Shown here: one piece after another, positions 1 to 10,579 of the stretch
How positions within the stretch are numbered: position 1 is the first letter of the stretch
Layout of the letters: every line of letters starts with the position of its first letter
Assembly: GCA_030674155.1 (NCBI GenBank)
Contig: CM060318.1
Coordinates: 71,958,217 to 71,980,716, forward strand
Length of the DNA stretch: 22,500 nt
Reading direction: 5' to 3'
Source: Stramonita haemastoma
Lineage: Eukaryota; Mollusca; Gastropoda; Neogastropoda; Muricidae
Translations under genes and position numbers: made by a program
Notes under the pieces: generated by a model
Databases searched by the model: none
The model's input: only the letters and a program-made list of their open reading frames with translations
What the model was told of the DNA's origin: nothing

Positions 1-155
1 GGTATTGAACTCATGATCTGATGGCAACTGAAGGCCTAGGTTCAAAGATTGAAGGGACATGTCTATAGATTTCAAGGGGATTTTTCCTTTGATTTAACAT
101 TAGTACCAACTCCATTTCTACCTGAAATTTCTTTGAAAGAGACTATAGTATAGCT
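1..155 (+). repeat. SINE 5' part, degenerate and cut by the window edge
   Basis: It has the head text ATTGAACTCATGATCTGATG, a B-box-like GGTTCAAAG, and then CAAGGGGATTTTTCC and the ACATTAGTACCAACTCC block. These match the better copies at 3056-3392, 7266-7700 and 16609-17030. Confidence 0.55.
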
Positions 156-1432
156 TGTCTGTGAAGAGGTGAAGGAGAGATTAAGTCTGTGGTTTTATAC
201 AGAAATGATATTTTTTGTAGGTGTTTGTGTGTGTGTGTGTGTGCACATGCGCTTGCGTGCTGAGTGGCACATCGCACTCATGTGTACACTGTATGTATGT
301 GTGCATGAGTATGCACACATGCTTTTTGAATAATTCTGACAGACATTTTTTCAAAGCTAGTAACTCCAGTTTTAATTTGTTTGTTTTTTTTCTCCTCTTT
401 CTTCATTTCTTTCTGAATTTTACTTTATTTTTTAAAACTATTTTTACCCTCTGTGTATCTAATCCACTTTTGATACCATTTTTTTCCCTGAAAATAGATA
501 TTTCAGTGTATGGATGATTAAGAACGCACATTACATTTACACTACAGTCATAAATCTTCACACTATTCATTTCTCACGGGAGGTCAGTATAAAACTATAA
601 TCATTTACGTAGACATTGAAACAGAGCTTATCAGTACTGTCTTCTTACAACCCCGGAGGTTGAAGAGACCAAGAATAATACTTTGGAGAACAAGAACATA
701 AGATACTGAGAGGCAAGTTAAAAAAAAAAGATTTTTCCCTCCTGGAATGAATGAACATGTGTCAGGCAACAAAGAAAGCAGGAGGACCCCTCCACCCCTC
801 CCCCCTGTCCCCTCCCCCCTGTTTTATATATAATATATACACACATATATATTTGTACGCTGTCATACAGTCTCAGTATGTTTCCAGTCCCCCTTCATTA
901 CTCGTGCAAACAAGGTACAGTGGCTACCTTCATAAGAAAAAAAAAAAAAAGAAAACCGTTGCAAGGGTCCCCAGTCTTAGTAATCTCCGTTCTCTTATCA
1001 TGTTGGCACAGCCACTGCTGGGCACGTCTCCAGAACCAAAAGAAACGGAAAACAAGTCTGTCTGAAAGTGCCACAGCTGTGGGGCATATCTACACAAGGT
1101 TGATTTTCGCCTCCCCTCACACCCGCCCTCACCCCCCACAGCCGCCACCACCACTAGAGCCTCCCACCCGCCTCTCACCACCTCTCACCTACCTTGACAC
1201 CACTCTTTTCCACTGCATGTGCGTCACAGAACCGACCACCTTGCTCCAGAGTAGCCATTGTTGGGGTGGAGCCACAGAGCTATTATGGGTACCACTCTGC
1301 TTAGAGAGCAAGGCATGCTTAGTTGTGCCTTGTGGTGCATGTCTTCTAGCTCTGTGGCTTTCCTTTTTTTTTTTCTTTTTTTTTGGATTTTTTTTTTTAA
1401 CCTGAGGCTTTTTGAGTCTAGGTAGAGCAGAG

Positions 1433-1463
1433 TGGGTGGGTGGGTGGGGTGGGTCGGGTGGGT
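1433..1463 (+). repeat. (GGGT)n G-quadruplex-prone tract
   Basis: Seven runs of three or more G are separated by loops of one or two bases on the sense strand. Confidence 0.8.
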
Positions 1464-1566
1464 GCTGTAATCTTATCAAGGTCTGACCCCTGAGAGATGA
1501 ATGGTGGTTCAATCGCCCTTTATCTGGCTAGTGCCATTTGCACATATGCAATGCATGCAGTTGAGG

Positions 1567-1567
1567 T

Positions 1568-1599
<32 letters not shown>

Positions 1600-1603
1600 T
1601 GCC
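1567..1603 (+). repeat. (GCCT)n microsatellite
   Basis: Seven or so CCTG units are seen, the last with one C-to-T change. Confidence 0.85.
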
Positions 1604-1781
1604 CTGATTAGTGCCTTTCTTTTCTTTTCTTTCTTCCCCTCTCAAAGCAAGATTGTGGAAGTCTGCGTTTTGTCGTTTTGTCGTGTGAGCCCTGACTGAC
1701 TTATGTAAAAATGAGGTTTGTTAGATTGTTGTAGTTGTTGGTGTGTGGTTGGTGGGGGGTTAGGGGAGGTTGTGTATGTGA

Positions 1782-1792
1782 TGTGTGTTTGG

Positions 1793-1823
<31 letters not shown>

Positions 1824-1837
1824 TGTGTGTGTGTGTG

Positions 1838-1873
<36 letters not shown>

Positions 1874-1906
1874 TTGTGTGTGTATGTGTGTGTTGTTGTG
1901 TGTGTT
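1782..1906 (+). repeat. (TG)n microsatellite
   Basis: A long interrupted TG tract directly precedes a minus-strand SINE at 1934. Confidence 0.9.
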
Positions 1907-1933
1907 TTATTATTTTTATTTTATTCTTTTATA

Positions 1934-2140
1934 CCTAGGATAATGGAACAAGCACTCATATGCATTTTGACATACAGTCCCCATGTGTATGCAGTTTTGT
2001 GAATCTTGTCATCTGTTTCCACCGCACACAATGGCCTACTCTTACAAAAAAGCAGAACAGGATTTAATGTGTGTGCAAGATGTTCTGTGTGCATTCGCAC
2101 ATGGGACCTTGGGTTTATAGTCTCATCCAAAGGACTTTTT
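1934..2140 (-). repeat. SINE family B copy (minus strand)
   Basis: Read on the minus strand it runs from the conserved TTTGGATGAGACTATAAAC region through the GTAGGCCATTGTG core to the tail with CCATTATCC. It matches the copies at 2199, 2762, 3056, 15066 and 20580. A TG tract abuts each side. Confidence 0.75.
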
Positions 2141-2141
2141 T

Positions 2142-2174
2142 TGTGTGTGTATGTGTGTGTGTGTGTGTGTGTGT
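2142..2174 (+). repeat. (TG)n microsatellite between two SINE copies
   Basis: A short TG tract lies between minus-strand SINE copies at 1934 and 2199. Confidence 0.85.
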
Positions 2175-2198
2175 TTTTTATTTCATTTATTCTTTTAT

Positions 2199-2333
2199 AT
2201 CGAGGATAATGGAATAAGCATTCATGTGCTTCTTTTTACATCCAGTCCCCATGTGCATGCAGTTTTGTAAATCTTGTCATCTGTTCCCACCGGCACACAA
2301 TGGCCTACTCTTACAAAAAACAGAACAGGATTT

Positions 2334-2338
<5 letters not shown>
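2199..2338 (-). repeat. SINE family B copy, truncated by a TG tract
   Basis: The minus strand carries the tail (CCATTATCCTCGATATAAAA) and the GTAGGCCATTGTG core. It stops exactly where a long TG tract starts at about 2336, at the position of the internal TTAANNTGTG stretch of other copies. Confidence 0.75.
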
Positions 2339-2386
<48 letters not shown>

Positions 2387-2494
2387 TTGTGTGTGTGTGT
2401 TGTTTAGTGTATGTATGTGTGTGTGTTTGTGTGTATAGTATATGTCTGCGTGTGCGTGTGCGTGTGGTGTGTGTGTGTGTGTGTGTCGTGTGTG

Positions 2495-2550
<56 letters not shown>

Positions 2551-2670
2551 CATGTCTGTTGTCTGTCGTCTGTCTGTGTGTCGTCTGTGTTTCTGTGTGT
2601 TTGTGTGTGTCTGTGTGTAAAGTATATATGTGCATGTGTTGTGTGTATAGTATGTATGTATGTATGCATG

Positions 2671-2729
<59 letters not shown>
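2336..2729 (+). repeat. Compound (TG)n/(TGTC)n/(TATG)n tract
   Basis: Almost 400 bases of TG-based repeat with TCTG and ATGT variants lie between two SINE copies. It accounts for the apparent reading frames rich in Cys/Val or His/Thr here. Confidence 0.9.
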
Positions 2730-2731
<2 letters not shown>

Positions 2732-2761
2732 GTTATCATTGTCATTATTATCATTCTTTTA

Positions 2762-3035
2762 TTTTGAGGATAATGGAATAAGCGCTCATGCACTTTTTTT
2801 TTACATCCAGTCCCTGTGTGCACGCAGTTGAGTAAATTCTGTTATTCCGTTCCCACCAGCACACAATGACCTAGTCTTCCAAAAGGCGGAACAGGTTTTA
2901 ACATGCACAAGATATTCTCTGTGTGTTCAAACATGGGACCTCGGTTTATAGTCTCATCTGAAGGACTTTCAGGGGAGTGGAGTTGGTACTGATGTTAACT
3001 CCAGGGAAAAATCCCCCTTGAACGGCATCTCAGTG
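2762..3035 (-). repeat. SINE family B copy, longer (minus strand)
   Basis: It includes the tail, the core and the AAGTCCTTCAGATGAGACTATAAAC region and extends to the TTAACATCAGTACCAACTCC block. It lies head to head with the + copy at 3056-3392. Confidence 0.75.
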
Positions 3036-3055
3036 GTGGCTCAAACCTCAATTAG

Positions 3056-3392
3056 GGGGATGGGAAAGCTGAGTGATCAGAACATTGCGCTCGCAATTTG
3101 ACATCCTGGGGTTCGATTCCTGTACTTCAAGGGGATTTTTCTCTTGGAGTTAACATCAGTGCTGACTCCACTTTCCCCCAAAAGTCTTTCGGATGAGATT
3201 GTAAACGGAGGCCCCGTGTGCGAACACACGCAGAACATCTTGTGCACATGTTAAATCATGTTCTGTTTTTTGTAAGAGTAGGCCATTGTGTACCAGTGGG
3301 AACAGATGACATTTACAAAACTGCATACACATGGGGACTAGATGTAAAAAAAACACCTGAGTACTTACTGCATTTTCCTTGATACAAAAGAA
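3056..3392 (+). repeat. SINE family B, near full length with tRNA-like head
   Basis: The head at about 3056-3122 contains a clear RNA polymerase III B box (GGTTCGATTCC at about 3111-3121) and a weaker A box. The body follows with CAAGGGGATTTTTC, the shared core at 3180-3330, and the tail ending TTCCTTGATACAAAAG, then a short-unit AACT repeat as terminal tract. tRNA-derived head plus simple-repeat tail is the SINE pattern. Confidence 0.8.
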
Positions 3393-3476
3393 TAACTAAT
3401 AACTAACTAACTAACTAACTAAACTAACTAATAACTAACTAACTAACTAAACTAACTAACACTAACTAACTAACTA
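3392..3476 (+). repeat. (AACT)n tract at a SINE 3' end
   Basis: AACT units with AAT and A insertions directly follow the tail of the SINE at 3056-3392. Confidence 0.85.
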
Positions 3477-3481
3477 GAACC

Positions 3482-3537
3482 CTGTCCATCAGGTTGCAAG
3501 TGCAATGCGCAACACTCTAACCACCAAGCTAGCTCAC
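3482..3537 (-). repeat. tRNA-like SINE head fragment (minus strand)
   Basis: The minus strand reads GAGCTAGCTTGGTGGTTAGA, with an A-box-like TAGCTTGGTGG, then a GTTGCGCATTGC segment. It abuts the AACT tract of the preceding + SINE, so the two may be nested or adjacent insertions. Confidence 0.5.
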
Positions 3538-4109
3538 CCTTAAGTCTCAGATTGGCACTTCAGGATGTCTTAACTGCATTAAAGCATATGAAGGGGTCAT
3601 CTGTATGTGAAGTCCGTCATGACTCCAATTTATCTTCCAATTTTGTTTTGAATTTTTGTGAGGCTATTTTGGCTTGAAAAGTAGGTGACCCATTTAAAAA
3701 AGATGAAAAGGAAAAAAAAACCTGCCTGGATCTCTGCTTGTTTGTTTGTTTTTGAAATGTTGAACACGTGTGGCAGAGAGTGTGTGAAACAAGAGTGTGT
3801 GATTTTTGTAAAGAAATTCAAGCTATGATCTAAATTACGAAGATCATGGGTTAGGCAAGGCAAAAAGGCCAGAAGAAAAGGGGAAAATGTGTGTGGTGTT
3901 ATACTGTCACAGCATGTTTCCTGTCCCTTTCATTACAGCCAGAGAGAATTTCTGTGAGTCAACTTTTGTCCAAATTGCAAGCACCTTCAGATGACGCTTT
4001 ACTCCAAGATTTTGCATAAATGCATTCATGCATAAACAATTTGTACTCTTATGAATCCCACCATGGCACCTTTTGATAAAGAGTATGTCACAATGCACTG
4101 GTTAGACTG

Positions 4110-4232
4110 AATAGTGGATGACATAAAATAAAAGTGCAAGCACACTGGTGTCAAGGTTAGACATCATCATCAAAAATGGAACATGGATTTCTTAAAAGTG
4201 GGATAATTAATGCACACAAAAATCTTACATGT
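4110..4232 (+). repeat. SINE family A 3' part, degenerate
   Basis: The order GGATGACATAAAA, GTGTCAAGGTTAGACATCAT, then GGAACATGGATTTC and AAGTGGGATAAT parallels the tail of the copies at 7266 and 16609, with several differences. Confidence 0.45.
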
Positions 4233-4260
4233 AGGGTGGTGAGTTACTGAGTTCTGGTTG

Positions 4261-4408
4261 AAGAATGAAGAAGAAGAAGAAGAAGAAAGAAGAAGAAGAA
4301 GAAGAAGAAGAAGAAGAAGAAGAAGAAGAGAGGAGGAGGAGGAGGAGGAGGAGGAGGAGGAGGAGAGGAGGAAGAAAAGTAAGAGAAGAAGTAGATGAAG
4401 AAAATAGG
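4261..4408 (+). repeat. (GAA)n then (GGA)n purine tract
   Basis: GAA units switch to GGA units near 4330; the whole is purine on the sense strand. Confidence 0.9.
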
Positions 4409-5231
4409 ATGAAGTAAGTGTTGATTTCAAAGATTTTATTTTTTTACTTACTGTGTTACCAAAAAGATATGGTAGAACATGTGTGGAAAATTCTCTGTAC
4501 TGATTGACATGCATGCTTTAATCGGTGAACCAGCACCATATCTTGATTACTGTTGGCAATTAAAGGGATGCAGGCATGGTATTGTAAGTTAAAAAACTAC
4601 TTTCTTGAGAAGAAAAATAAAGTCACCATGTTGGACATTTTCCTGATTTCAAAGTGGAAAACAATAACTGTAGGAAAACAATCAAAGGCACGCATGCCTC
4701 ATTTGAGCTGTCCAGGTCACACTGGTGGTCAACACAAGCTGGGAACTGCCAGAAGTTCATGAGTTGACAACAAACAATGGCTAGAACTGCATAAAGGAGT
4801 AAGACATTGAATAACAGAAAAGGAAATATACTTTGAAGTCTCTCTCTTCTACCACCATTAGCTGTTGGCTGTTTTTGGTCGATTCATTGGAGCTGGTTGG
4901 AAAGTCATGAGCTAGGGTTGATTGGTTAGGTTAAGCAAGAGTTGCTGTAACAGTCTCCATTCAAGCCATATTTGTTTCTCTTTTTATGAGAAGATGATTT
5001 TTTTTTTTAATCAACCTATTTATAGGTGAATAAAGTGTAGTTTTTTTTCCTTTTGAACTACTTTCAATGGAGCAGAAGTAGTTATCAATAAAATTTATTT
5101 CTGTAGTTTGACTGGGGTGAAGCCTCTTTTATTTGTTTGTTTGTTTGTTTTTTAAAAAATTTGACTGAGTCCAATTTTATATCTCTGTGATGAATCGGTT
5201 TTAAAAAAATTATTTGAAAGTATGAATTTTA

Positions 5232-5268
5232 ACATCATCATCATTGTCATCGTCATCATCATCATCAC
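5232..5268 (+). repeat. (ATC)n microsatellite
   Basis: Imperfect ATC/GTC units. Confidence 0.8.
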
Positions 5269-5671
5269 AGTGTTTAGATCTAAATGGCCATTGTAGGGAG
5301 GGGAGGGAGGAAAGGAGGGATTCATTGGTCAAAAGTCTTTTCCAGGATGGTGTGTCTTCAGCTTTTCACAGTAATTAACAGAATGCATATCTAAAGAAAT
5401 TTTTATATTACTTAGAATTAGACAAAGTCCGGAAAATGTTAATAACCTTTTCCTTAGAGTAAAGTGAATGATAATTACTGTTCTCTTGAACTTCTATTCT
5501 TTTTCTTTTTTCACCCATTATTTTTTAATTAGTTGTTTAAGGGCATGACCAACTTAGCTTTAATTGGGATACATAGTGACAATGTTGTGAAGGTGTTTTT
5601 TAAGAAAAAAATCAACTTTTTTCCCTTCACCTCACCCTTCTCTCTTCTTCATCTTCTGCTTCTGCTACATT

Positions 5672-5771
5672 ATGATCATGATCATGATCATGATCATGAT
5701 CATAATCTTCTTCTTCTTCTTCTTCTTCTTCTTCTTCTTCTTCTTCTTCTTCTCTTCTCTTCTCCTTCTTG
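5672..5771 (+). repeat. (ATGATC)n joined to (TTC)n
   Basis: Five or so hexamers containing the self-complementary TGATCA lead directly into about 18 TTC units and TCTTC variants. Confidence 0.85.
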
Positions 5772-5904
5772 CAGTTGCTATCATTGACATTGTTTTGTTG
5801 TTGTTTTTCTTGTTCTTGTTGTTTTAATTACTTTCTGTGTTTGTCAAAAAGCCTCTCTTTCATTTTTACTTCAAAATGAAATTTGAAAATATATCACTAC
5901 ATGC

Positions 5905-5907
<3 letters not shown>

Positions 5908-5945
<38 letters not shown>

Positions 5946-5991
5946 TGTGTGGTGTGTGTGTGTGTGTGTGGTGTGTGTGTGTGTGTGTGTG
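5908..5991 (+). repeat. (TG)n microsatellite
   Basis: TG tract with periodic extra G. Confidence 0.9.
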
Positions 5992-6154
5992 CATTGTGCA
6001 TGTCTGTCAAGTAGGTTGTATACATGTGCAGTTATGCTCAGGTGCAATGGGCTGTTCTGTGTAATAGCATTGAGTTGTGAGTGTGTGGTACATTCTTTGT
6101 CTTTGTAAAGTACTTTTTGTTGTTGGAAAACACTTGTGTCATACCTTGATAGCC

Positions 6155-6478
6155 GCTCTCTCCTCCTCCTCCTCCTCCTCCTCCTCATCTCCTTTCTCAC
6201 TCTCTCTCTTCTCTCTCCTTCTCATCTCATCCTTCTCCTCCTCCTCCTCCCTCCTCCTCATCTCCCCTTCTCCTCCTCCCTCCCCTCCCCCTCCTCCCAT
6301 CCTCCTCCTTGTTGTTATGTCACATCGTCATCACCCATCTCATCTACCACACCACCACCACCACCACCACCACACACCACCACCACCACACCACCACACC
6401 ACCACCCCACCACCCACCACCACCACACCACCGCCACCACCACCACCACCACATCATCTCATCATCATCATCACCATT
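6155..6478 (+). repeat. (CTC)n and (CCA)n tracts upstream of the LRRCT exon
   Basis: CTC/CT-rich pyrimidine DNA at 6155-6309 and CCA/CAC units at 6345-6478 end about 54 bases before the exon at 6532. They produce spurious Ser/Pro/His-rich reading frames. Confidence 0.9.
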
Positions 6479-6531
6479 GCATATTTAGAGCATTGTTATT
6501 ATCATTACCATGTTTACTGTTATTGTTCCAG

Positions 6532-6698
6532 AAATCTGTCCAACAACCCTGGGTGTGTGACTGCAATCTGAAATGGCTCAGTCTATGGATTCATACTGGT
6601 AGCAGCCAGCAACAACATCCAGATTGTGGATGCCTCGGCCACACACTGCACAGAGTGGCCCTCTGTTTCCATGGTCAACCTTCTGCCTGCCAACTTCT
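6532..6698 (+). CDS. PKD1: PKD1-like exon: last LRR strand plus LRR C-terminal cap (LRRCT)
   Basis: The exon follows a pyrimidine-containing acceptor ending TTCCAG at 6531 and ends at a TTCT|GTGAGT donor. It enters in phase 2, typical of LRR exons, and leaves in phase 1. The first codons read NLSNNP, the end of an LRR. A second frame reads PWVCDCNLKWLSLWI, the classic LRRCT opening with its CxC pair. A third segment from about 6599 reads NNIQIVDASATHC followed by VNLLPANF, the LRRCT end. The final Cys codon is split as T|GT with the exon at 17865. One base seems missing near 6551 (a short C run) and one extra near 6598, so frame is restored overall, but the uncorrected frame has TGA at 6569. 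The LRRCT caps an extracellular LRR stack that in polycystin-1 mediates adhesion or ligand contact (family knowledge). Domain identity is strong; whether the gene is intact is uncertain. Confidence 0.8.
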
Positions 6699-7265
6699 GT
6701 GAGTCACCTCCCTTGTCTGTCCACCATCTGACATAGGATGTAGATCTGTATAAAAAAAAAACAACTATTGGTAGATTCAAATCTTAAGTAGTGTGTGATG
6801 TGTGTGTACAGACTTGACTTGTAGAGTAGATGTTCTTTTAATGTTTTTTTATCTGAAGATTAAAAGTTAATTTTCTCTGTGCTGAAAAGACGGTGATGAA
6901 TTAATTTTAGTTGTGTATTTCCTGTGTGCTCCCTTTGAAAATAATGTGAAGTTTCTTAACTCCCTGTGTGTCTTCAAAAACAAATTGAAATCTAATGATA
7001 TTTGTGTGATTTCCTTAATCTTTCATTAGAACCAGCATAAAATAGGAAAGATTTCTGAAGTAACTGTGTATTATGACCATGAAACTGATCTGTGAATAAT
7101 AGTAGGTAGAAATCTGTTTGATGACAAGTCTTATGTGGATAACATAATACTGTGGCTCCTATTGATTACCAGAGTGTATATGACCATTTGTAAAATTTAA
7201 TCACTGTGTGTAAGTTGTGTGCATGTGTTTGTCTTCTTTGTCTCTTTCACTGTTGTAAAATTAAT

Positions 7266-7700
7266 CTAGTGTCTGGGACAGTGGAATAGGCTGTGGTTAG
7301 AACTGTGCTCATGATTTGATAGCCCAGATTAAACTTGAGTTTGAGCCACCACTGAATCACCCATCCAAGGGGATTTTTTCCTCTGGAATCAACATAGGTA
7401 CTGACTCCACTCCCCTAAAAGCCCTTTGGATGAGTACTACAAAGTGAGGCCCTGTGTACAAACCCATGCAAACTCATGCACATACATTATAGCTGGTTTT
7501 TTGCTTTTTCGGAAGACTTGGCCTTTCATGCCTGTAAGAATAGATAACAAACATATTTCAAAAAAACGCATGCACAATGGTGTTAAGTTTAGACATCATC
7601 CCACAATTGGAATGGGGCTACCTTAATAAAGGGGAAAAAATGGTTGCATATGCAAAAATCACCATTAATGAACTTCAGAGGGAACTGAAGAGAAAACAAA
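7266..7700 (+). repeat. SINE family A, near full length
   Basis: It has a tRNA-like head (AATAGGCTGTGGTTAGAACT), the CAAGGGGATTTTTTCC and CATAGGTACTGACTCCACTC blocks, the shared core, then the family A tail with GTTTAGACATCATCCC and AAAATCACCATTAATGAACTTC. Confidence 0.75.
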
Positions 7701-7934
7701 AACCCCGCAGAAAACATGCACACTTACATTACTGATATGGAAGAATCAAAGAAGACCAGGCCGCTAGGAGTAGCAGGGTCAACTGTGACATCTTTCATCT
7801 ATGTGTTTGTATTGTCTCTTCTGATATTCATCAAATACTTTTTTGTGTGTGTGTGTGTGTTTCTTTTTGTTTTGTTTAGTGTTTCTCTTTCAGTGTTGAA
7901 TTAGTTTCTAGATATTACACATTTTTCTGAACTG

Positions 7935-8207
7935 AATGTCAAAGTCCTTCAAATAAGACTTTAAACTGAGGCCCTGTCTGCAAACACACACATCTTTGGG
8001 AAAAGTAGGCCATATTTGTGTCGGTAGGAACAAATGACAAAAAAACCCAAAAACACATAGCGCACAGGTGTCGTGTTTAGACAACATCCCCAAAGTTGGA
8101 ATGTGGCTACTTCAAGGTGGGGGAAAAACAGTTGCATGTATACACAAGCATCTCACCATTGTGAACCATGGAGCTGTCCCCAAGGAACCAAAAAAGAAGG
8201 AAAAAAA
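7935..8207 (+). repeat. SINE family A copy lacking the head
   Basis: It starts at GTCCTTCAAATAAGACTTTA, continues through the GTAGGCCATATTTG core and the tail with GTTTAGACAACATCCCCAAA and GTGAACCATGGAGCTGTCCC, and ends in an A/G-rich run. Confidence 0.7.
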
Positions 8208-9470
8208 GATAGAACATTTCCGACTAAGATTCTTTTTTTTCCTTCCAATTTGTCCCCCATTTTAATTGCCATATGATTTCTGCCAGCTGGCAATTGTTCT
8301 GTATGTCATCTGCTGTTGTTATGTCATTACTATTTGTGTGATGTCTTCTGTCATCCTTTCAAATCTGACCAACATTTCTGACAGCTACATAATGTATTGA
8401 GCCTGATACATGTTTGTAATTGTGTACTACTATAACATTGATTCAGAATTTTAACCATGTGTTGTTCTGTAGATTAGTGGGTGTGTACCATTCTGGTAAT
8501 GATAGTTAGTAGAACTTGGTGTACTAGTTTACCTGAGATCTTTACAAGTTCTTTTTCCCCCTAAAACAGGATTTCTGCTCCAGTTGTGCTGACCTGACTC
8601 TCTTCAGTTAAACTTGTGTTTGTGTGTTGTGTGTGTGTCTGTTTCTTGAGTTTGTCACTCCTTTTTCTTTCTTTGTGTGTGGTGTGTGGGTGCATGGTTT
8701 GGTGTTGAAGTTTCATCTTTATTTCTGTTCTTCACTTTATGTGTGTGTGTATGGTGATGGGTTTTGGTGGGATATCATGCTGGCAAAGATGTAAATGCTA
8801 CATCGGAGTTGGGATGTCAATGCAGAAATCATTCACCTCAAAATGGCATTAAGAAGATATTAATTAAAAAACAAAGTAACTAAAATAATGGAAACAACAC
8901 TATTGCTGTATTGAAAACTGAAAAAAAAAAAAATAAAAATCGGAGAGAGGAAGAAGCCATTACATCTGTTTAAAAAAAAGGTTTATATAAACTATTTTAT
9001 CATGAAATCATTTTTAGGTGAAGTTTGCAAACAAAAAATGAAATAAGATTTTTTCATGGACTAAACATCACATAATAGAGCTAAACATGACAATCACCAT
9101 TCCCCATCACCCGGTTTCATTTCAAACACGTTTCACGTTACACCACTCGTGGCAATTTTCCTGCATGCCTACCCATATGAATGTCAGTTGATCGACTCGC
9201 TGTGTGGTGGCGACCTTTTAATCTCCCCTATTTGCCGCTTATGCCCCTTCTGCCTGCTTGCATTCTAGGGGATTAGGGCCTCGATCGAGAAGGATGGTGT
9301 ATAAATATTATGTGGGACGCAGCGAACGAAAGTGGCTTGGTTGGGGCGGGGAAAGAGAGAGGAAAGTAATATGATTGAAACAAGACAGGAACAAGTGGGG
9401 ATTAGTCACAGGTAAAGGGATAAGGGGATAATGGAGTGCATTAGGTGCAAGCATGTTGATGCACGCGTTG

Positions 9471-9473
9471 TGG

Positions 9474-9548
<75 letters not shown>

Positions 9549-9557
9549 GTGTGTGTG
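9471..9557 (+). repeat. (TG)n microsatellite
   Basis: Interrupted TG tract in the long intron, directly after a CpG-enriched patch. Confidence 0.9.
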
Positions 9558-10045
9558 AAAATGTGTTCATGTTAGCAGTAACACCTAATTAAAACCTATT
9601 TTACTCTTTCATTTCAAATTTTACAAGACTATAACTTTTTTTAAAGTGTTATTAAGTGAATAAAAAAGAAAATATATGGGAAATTACGAAAATGAACAAA
9701 CATCAACAAATCAGGATAAAAACAAAAAAAAGAAGACAAAAAATAAAATTATAAATGAAAAGTAGGAGACGTGACACAAAAAAGGTAAAGAAAGCATTAC
9801 ATTTCTAAAAATTTTAAAAAAACAAAAAAACAACAACAACGTTGAATGAAGAAGGAAACCAAATCTAACCAAAAAAAAATTTAAAGAAGAAAAAGGAATG
9901 AAATGAGAGGAAATAAGGTGATTCAAAAAGTAAGTATGATCAGCTGGAAGAAAAGAAGAAAGAAAACAAAGAAAAGAACCAATAAGTTAAAAAGAGGTCA
10001 GGATAGGCAGGGACAAGAAACAAAGCAGAGAGAGAGAGAGAGAGA

Positions 10046-10180
10046 ACACTGAACACTGAAATTGTTTAATGTACATCGGCCTTAGGCCACAATACAAAAG
10101 AGTGGTGGGCATAAAGTGTGTGCATATGACATAGGTGTTATAAACATATTACCATCAACGTATATGTATATGAAATATTG
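10046..10180 (+). repeat. Possible 3' end of a dispersed repeat
   Basis: The segment AACACTGAACACTGAAATTG, then GTACATCGGCCTTAGGCC, follows a GA tract. It has a doubled AACACTG and a GGCC-TTA-GGCC inverted pair. I believe similar text recurs in mollusc genomes, but only one copy is here. Confidence 0.3.
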
Positions 10181-10338
10181 TATGAGTAATAATAAAGCAA
10201 GAAAGTTATATAAGCCATTTCTTAGCCGTTAATCACGGAACAATTCACAGTGATCGTAAACGACACTGTTGTAGATGCATTATTCATCAATACAAATATC
10301 AATTTCTAGAAGTTATCCTATTTCTTTATTGGTTGCAT

Positions 10339-10340
<2 letters not shown>

Positions 10341-10380
<40 letters not shown>

Positions 10381-10403
10381 GAGAAGAGAGAGAGAGAGAG
10401 AGA
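10341..10403 (+). repeat. (GA)n microsatellite
   Basis: GA units with a GGAGGAGAA interruption. Confidence 0.9.
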
Positions 10404-10511
10404 AGGACATTCCAAAGACTAAGTGGGTGTGAGGGTGTAATTGGATTTAGCTGCTGACGAACGAGAAGTGACAGGAATGACAGGAGGCACAATAAAGAGG
10501 GCCTGTATGAT

Positions 10512-10512
<1 letters not shown>

Positions 10513-10570
<58 letters not shown>

Positions 10571-10579
10571 AGAGAGAGT
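10513..10579 (+). repeat. (GA)n microsatellite
   Basis: Second long GA tract, about 110 bp after the first; a 19-bp GA run also sits at 10027. Confidence 0.9.

Larger units (their letters stand above)
1..6531. other. Upstream intron sequence, no supported gene
   Basis: Because the exon at 6532 starts inside an LRR in phase 2, the sequence before it should be intron of the same gene. I looked for 72-bp phase-2 LRR exons here and found none I can support. The stretch holds SINE fragments, several TG tracts, GAA/GGA, TTC, CTC and CCA tracts and otherwise AT-rich sequence. Between 151 and 750, 3540 and 4110, and 4410 and 5220 I see nothing beyond short homopolymers. Confidence 0.6.

Noticed and set aside
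878..1405. Long reading frame with Pro/Leu-rich text
   Set aside because: It is built from C-rich low-complexity DNA plus A and T homopolymers, has no domain, and lacks a convincing acceptor/donor pair.
2222..2831. Several overlapping frames rich in Cys/Val or His/Thr
   Set aside because: They are translations of TG/CA microsatellites in all frames.
3056..3122. Functional tRNA gene
   Set aside because: A B box is present, but the cloverleaf is not convincing and the sequence continues into a repeated SINE body.
3392..3476. AACT array considered as telomeric or CRISPR-like repeat
   Set aside because: It is a 4-base simple repeat at a SINE tail, without unique spacers.
5532..5600. Possible LRR exon reading FKGMTNLALIGIHSDN after a TTAATTAG acceptor
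   Set aside because: The spacing of hydrophobic residues is LRR-like, but the upstream half of the repeat is missing and there is no GT at the expected phase-2 boundary.
6077..6571. Ser/Leu/Pro/His-rich frame of 164 residues
   Set aside because: It is a translation of CTC and CCA repeats; only the short NLSNNP end belongs to a real exon.
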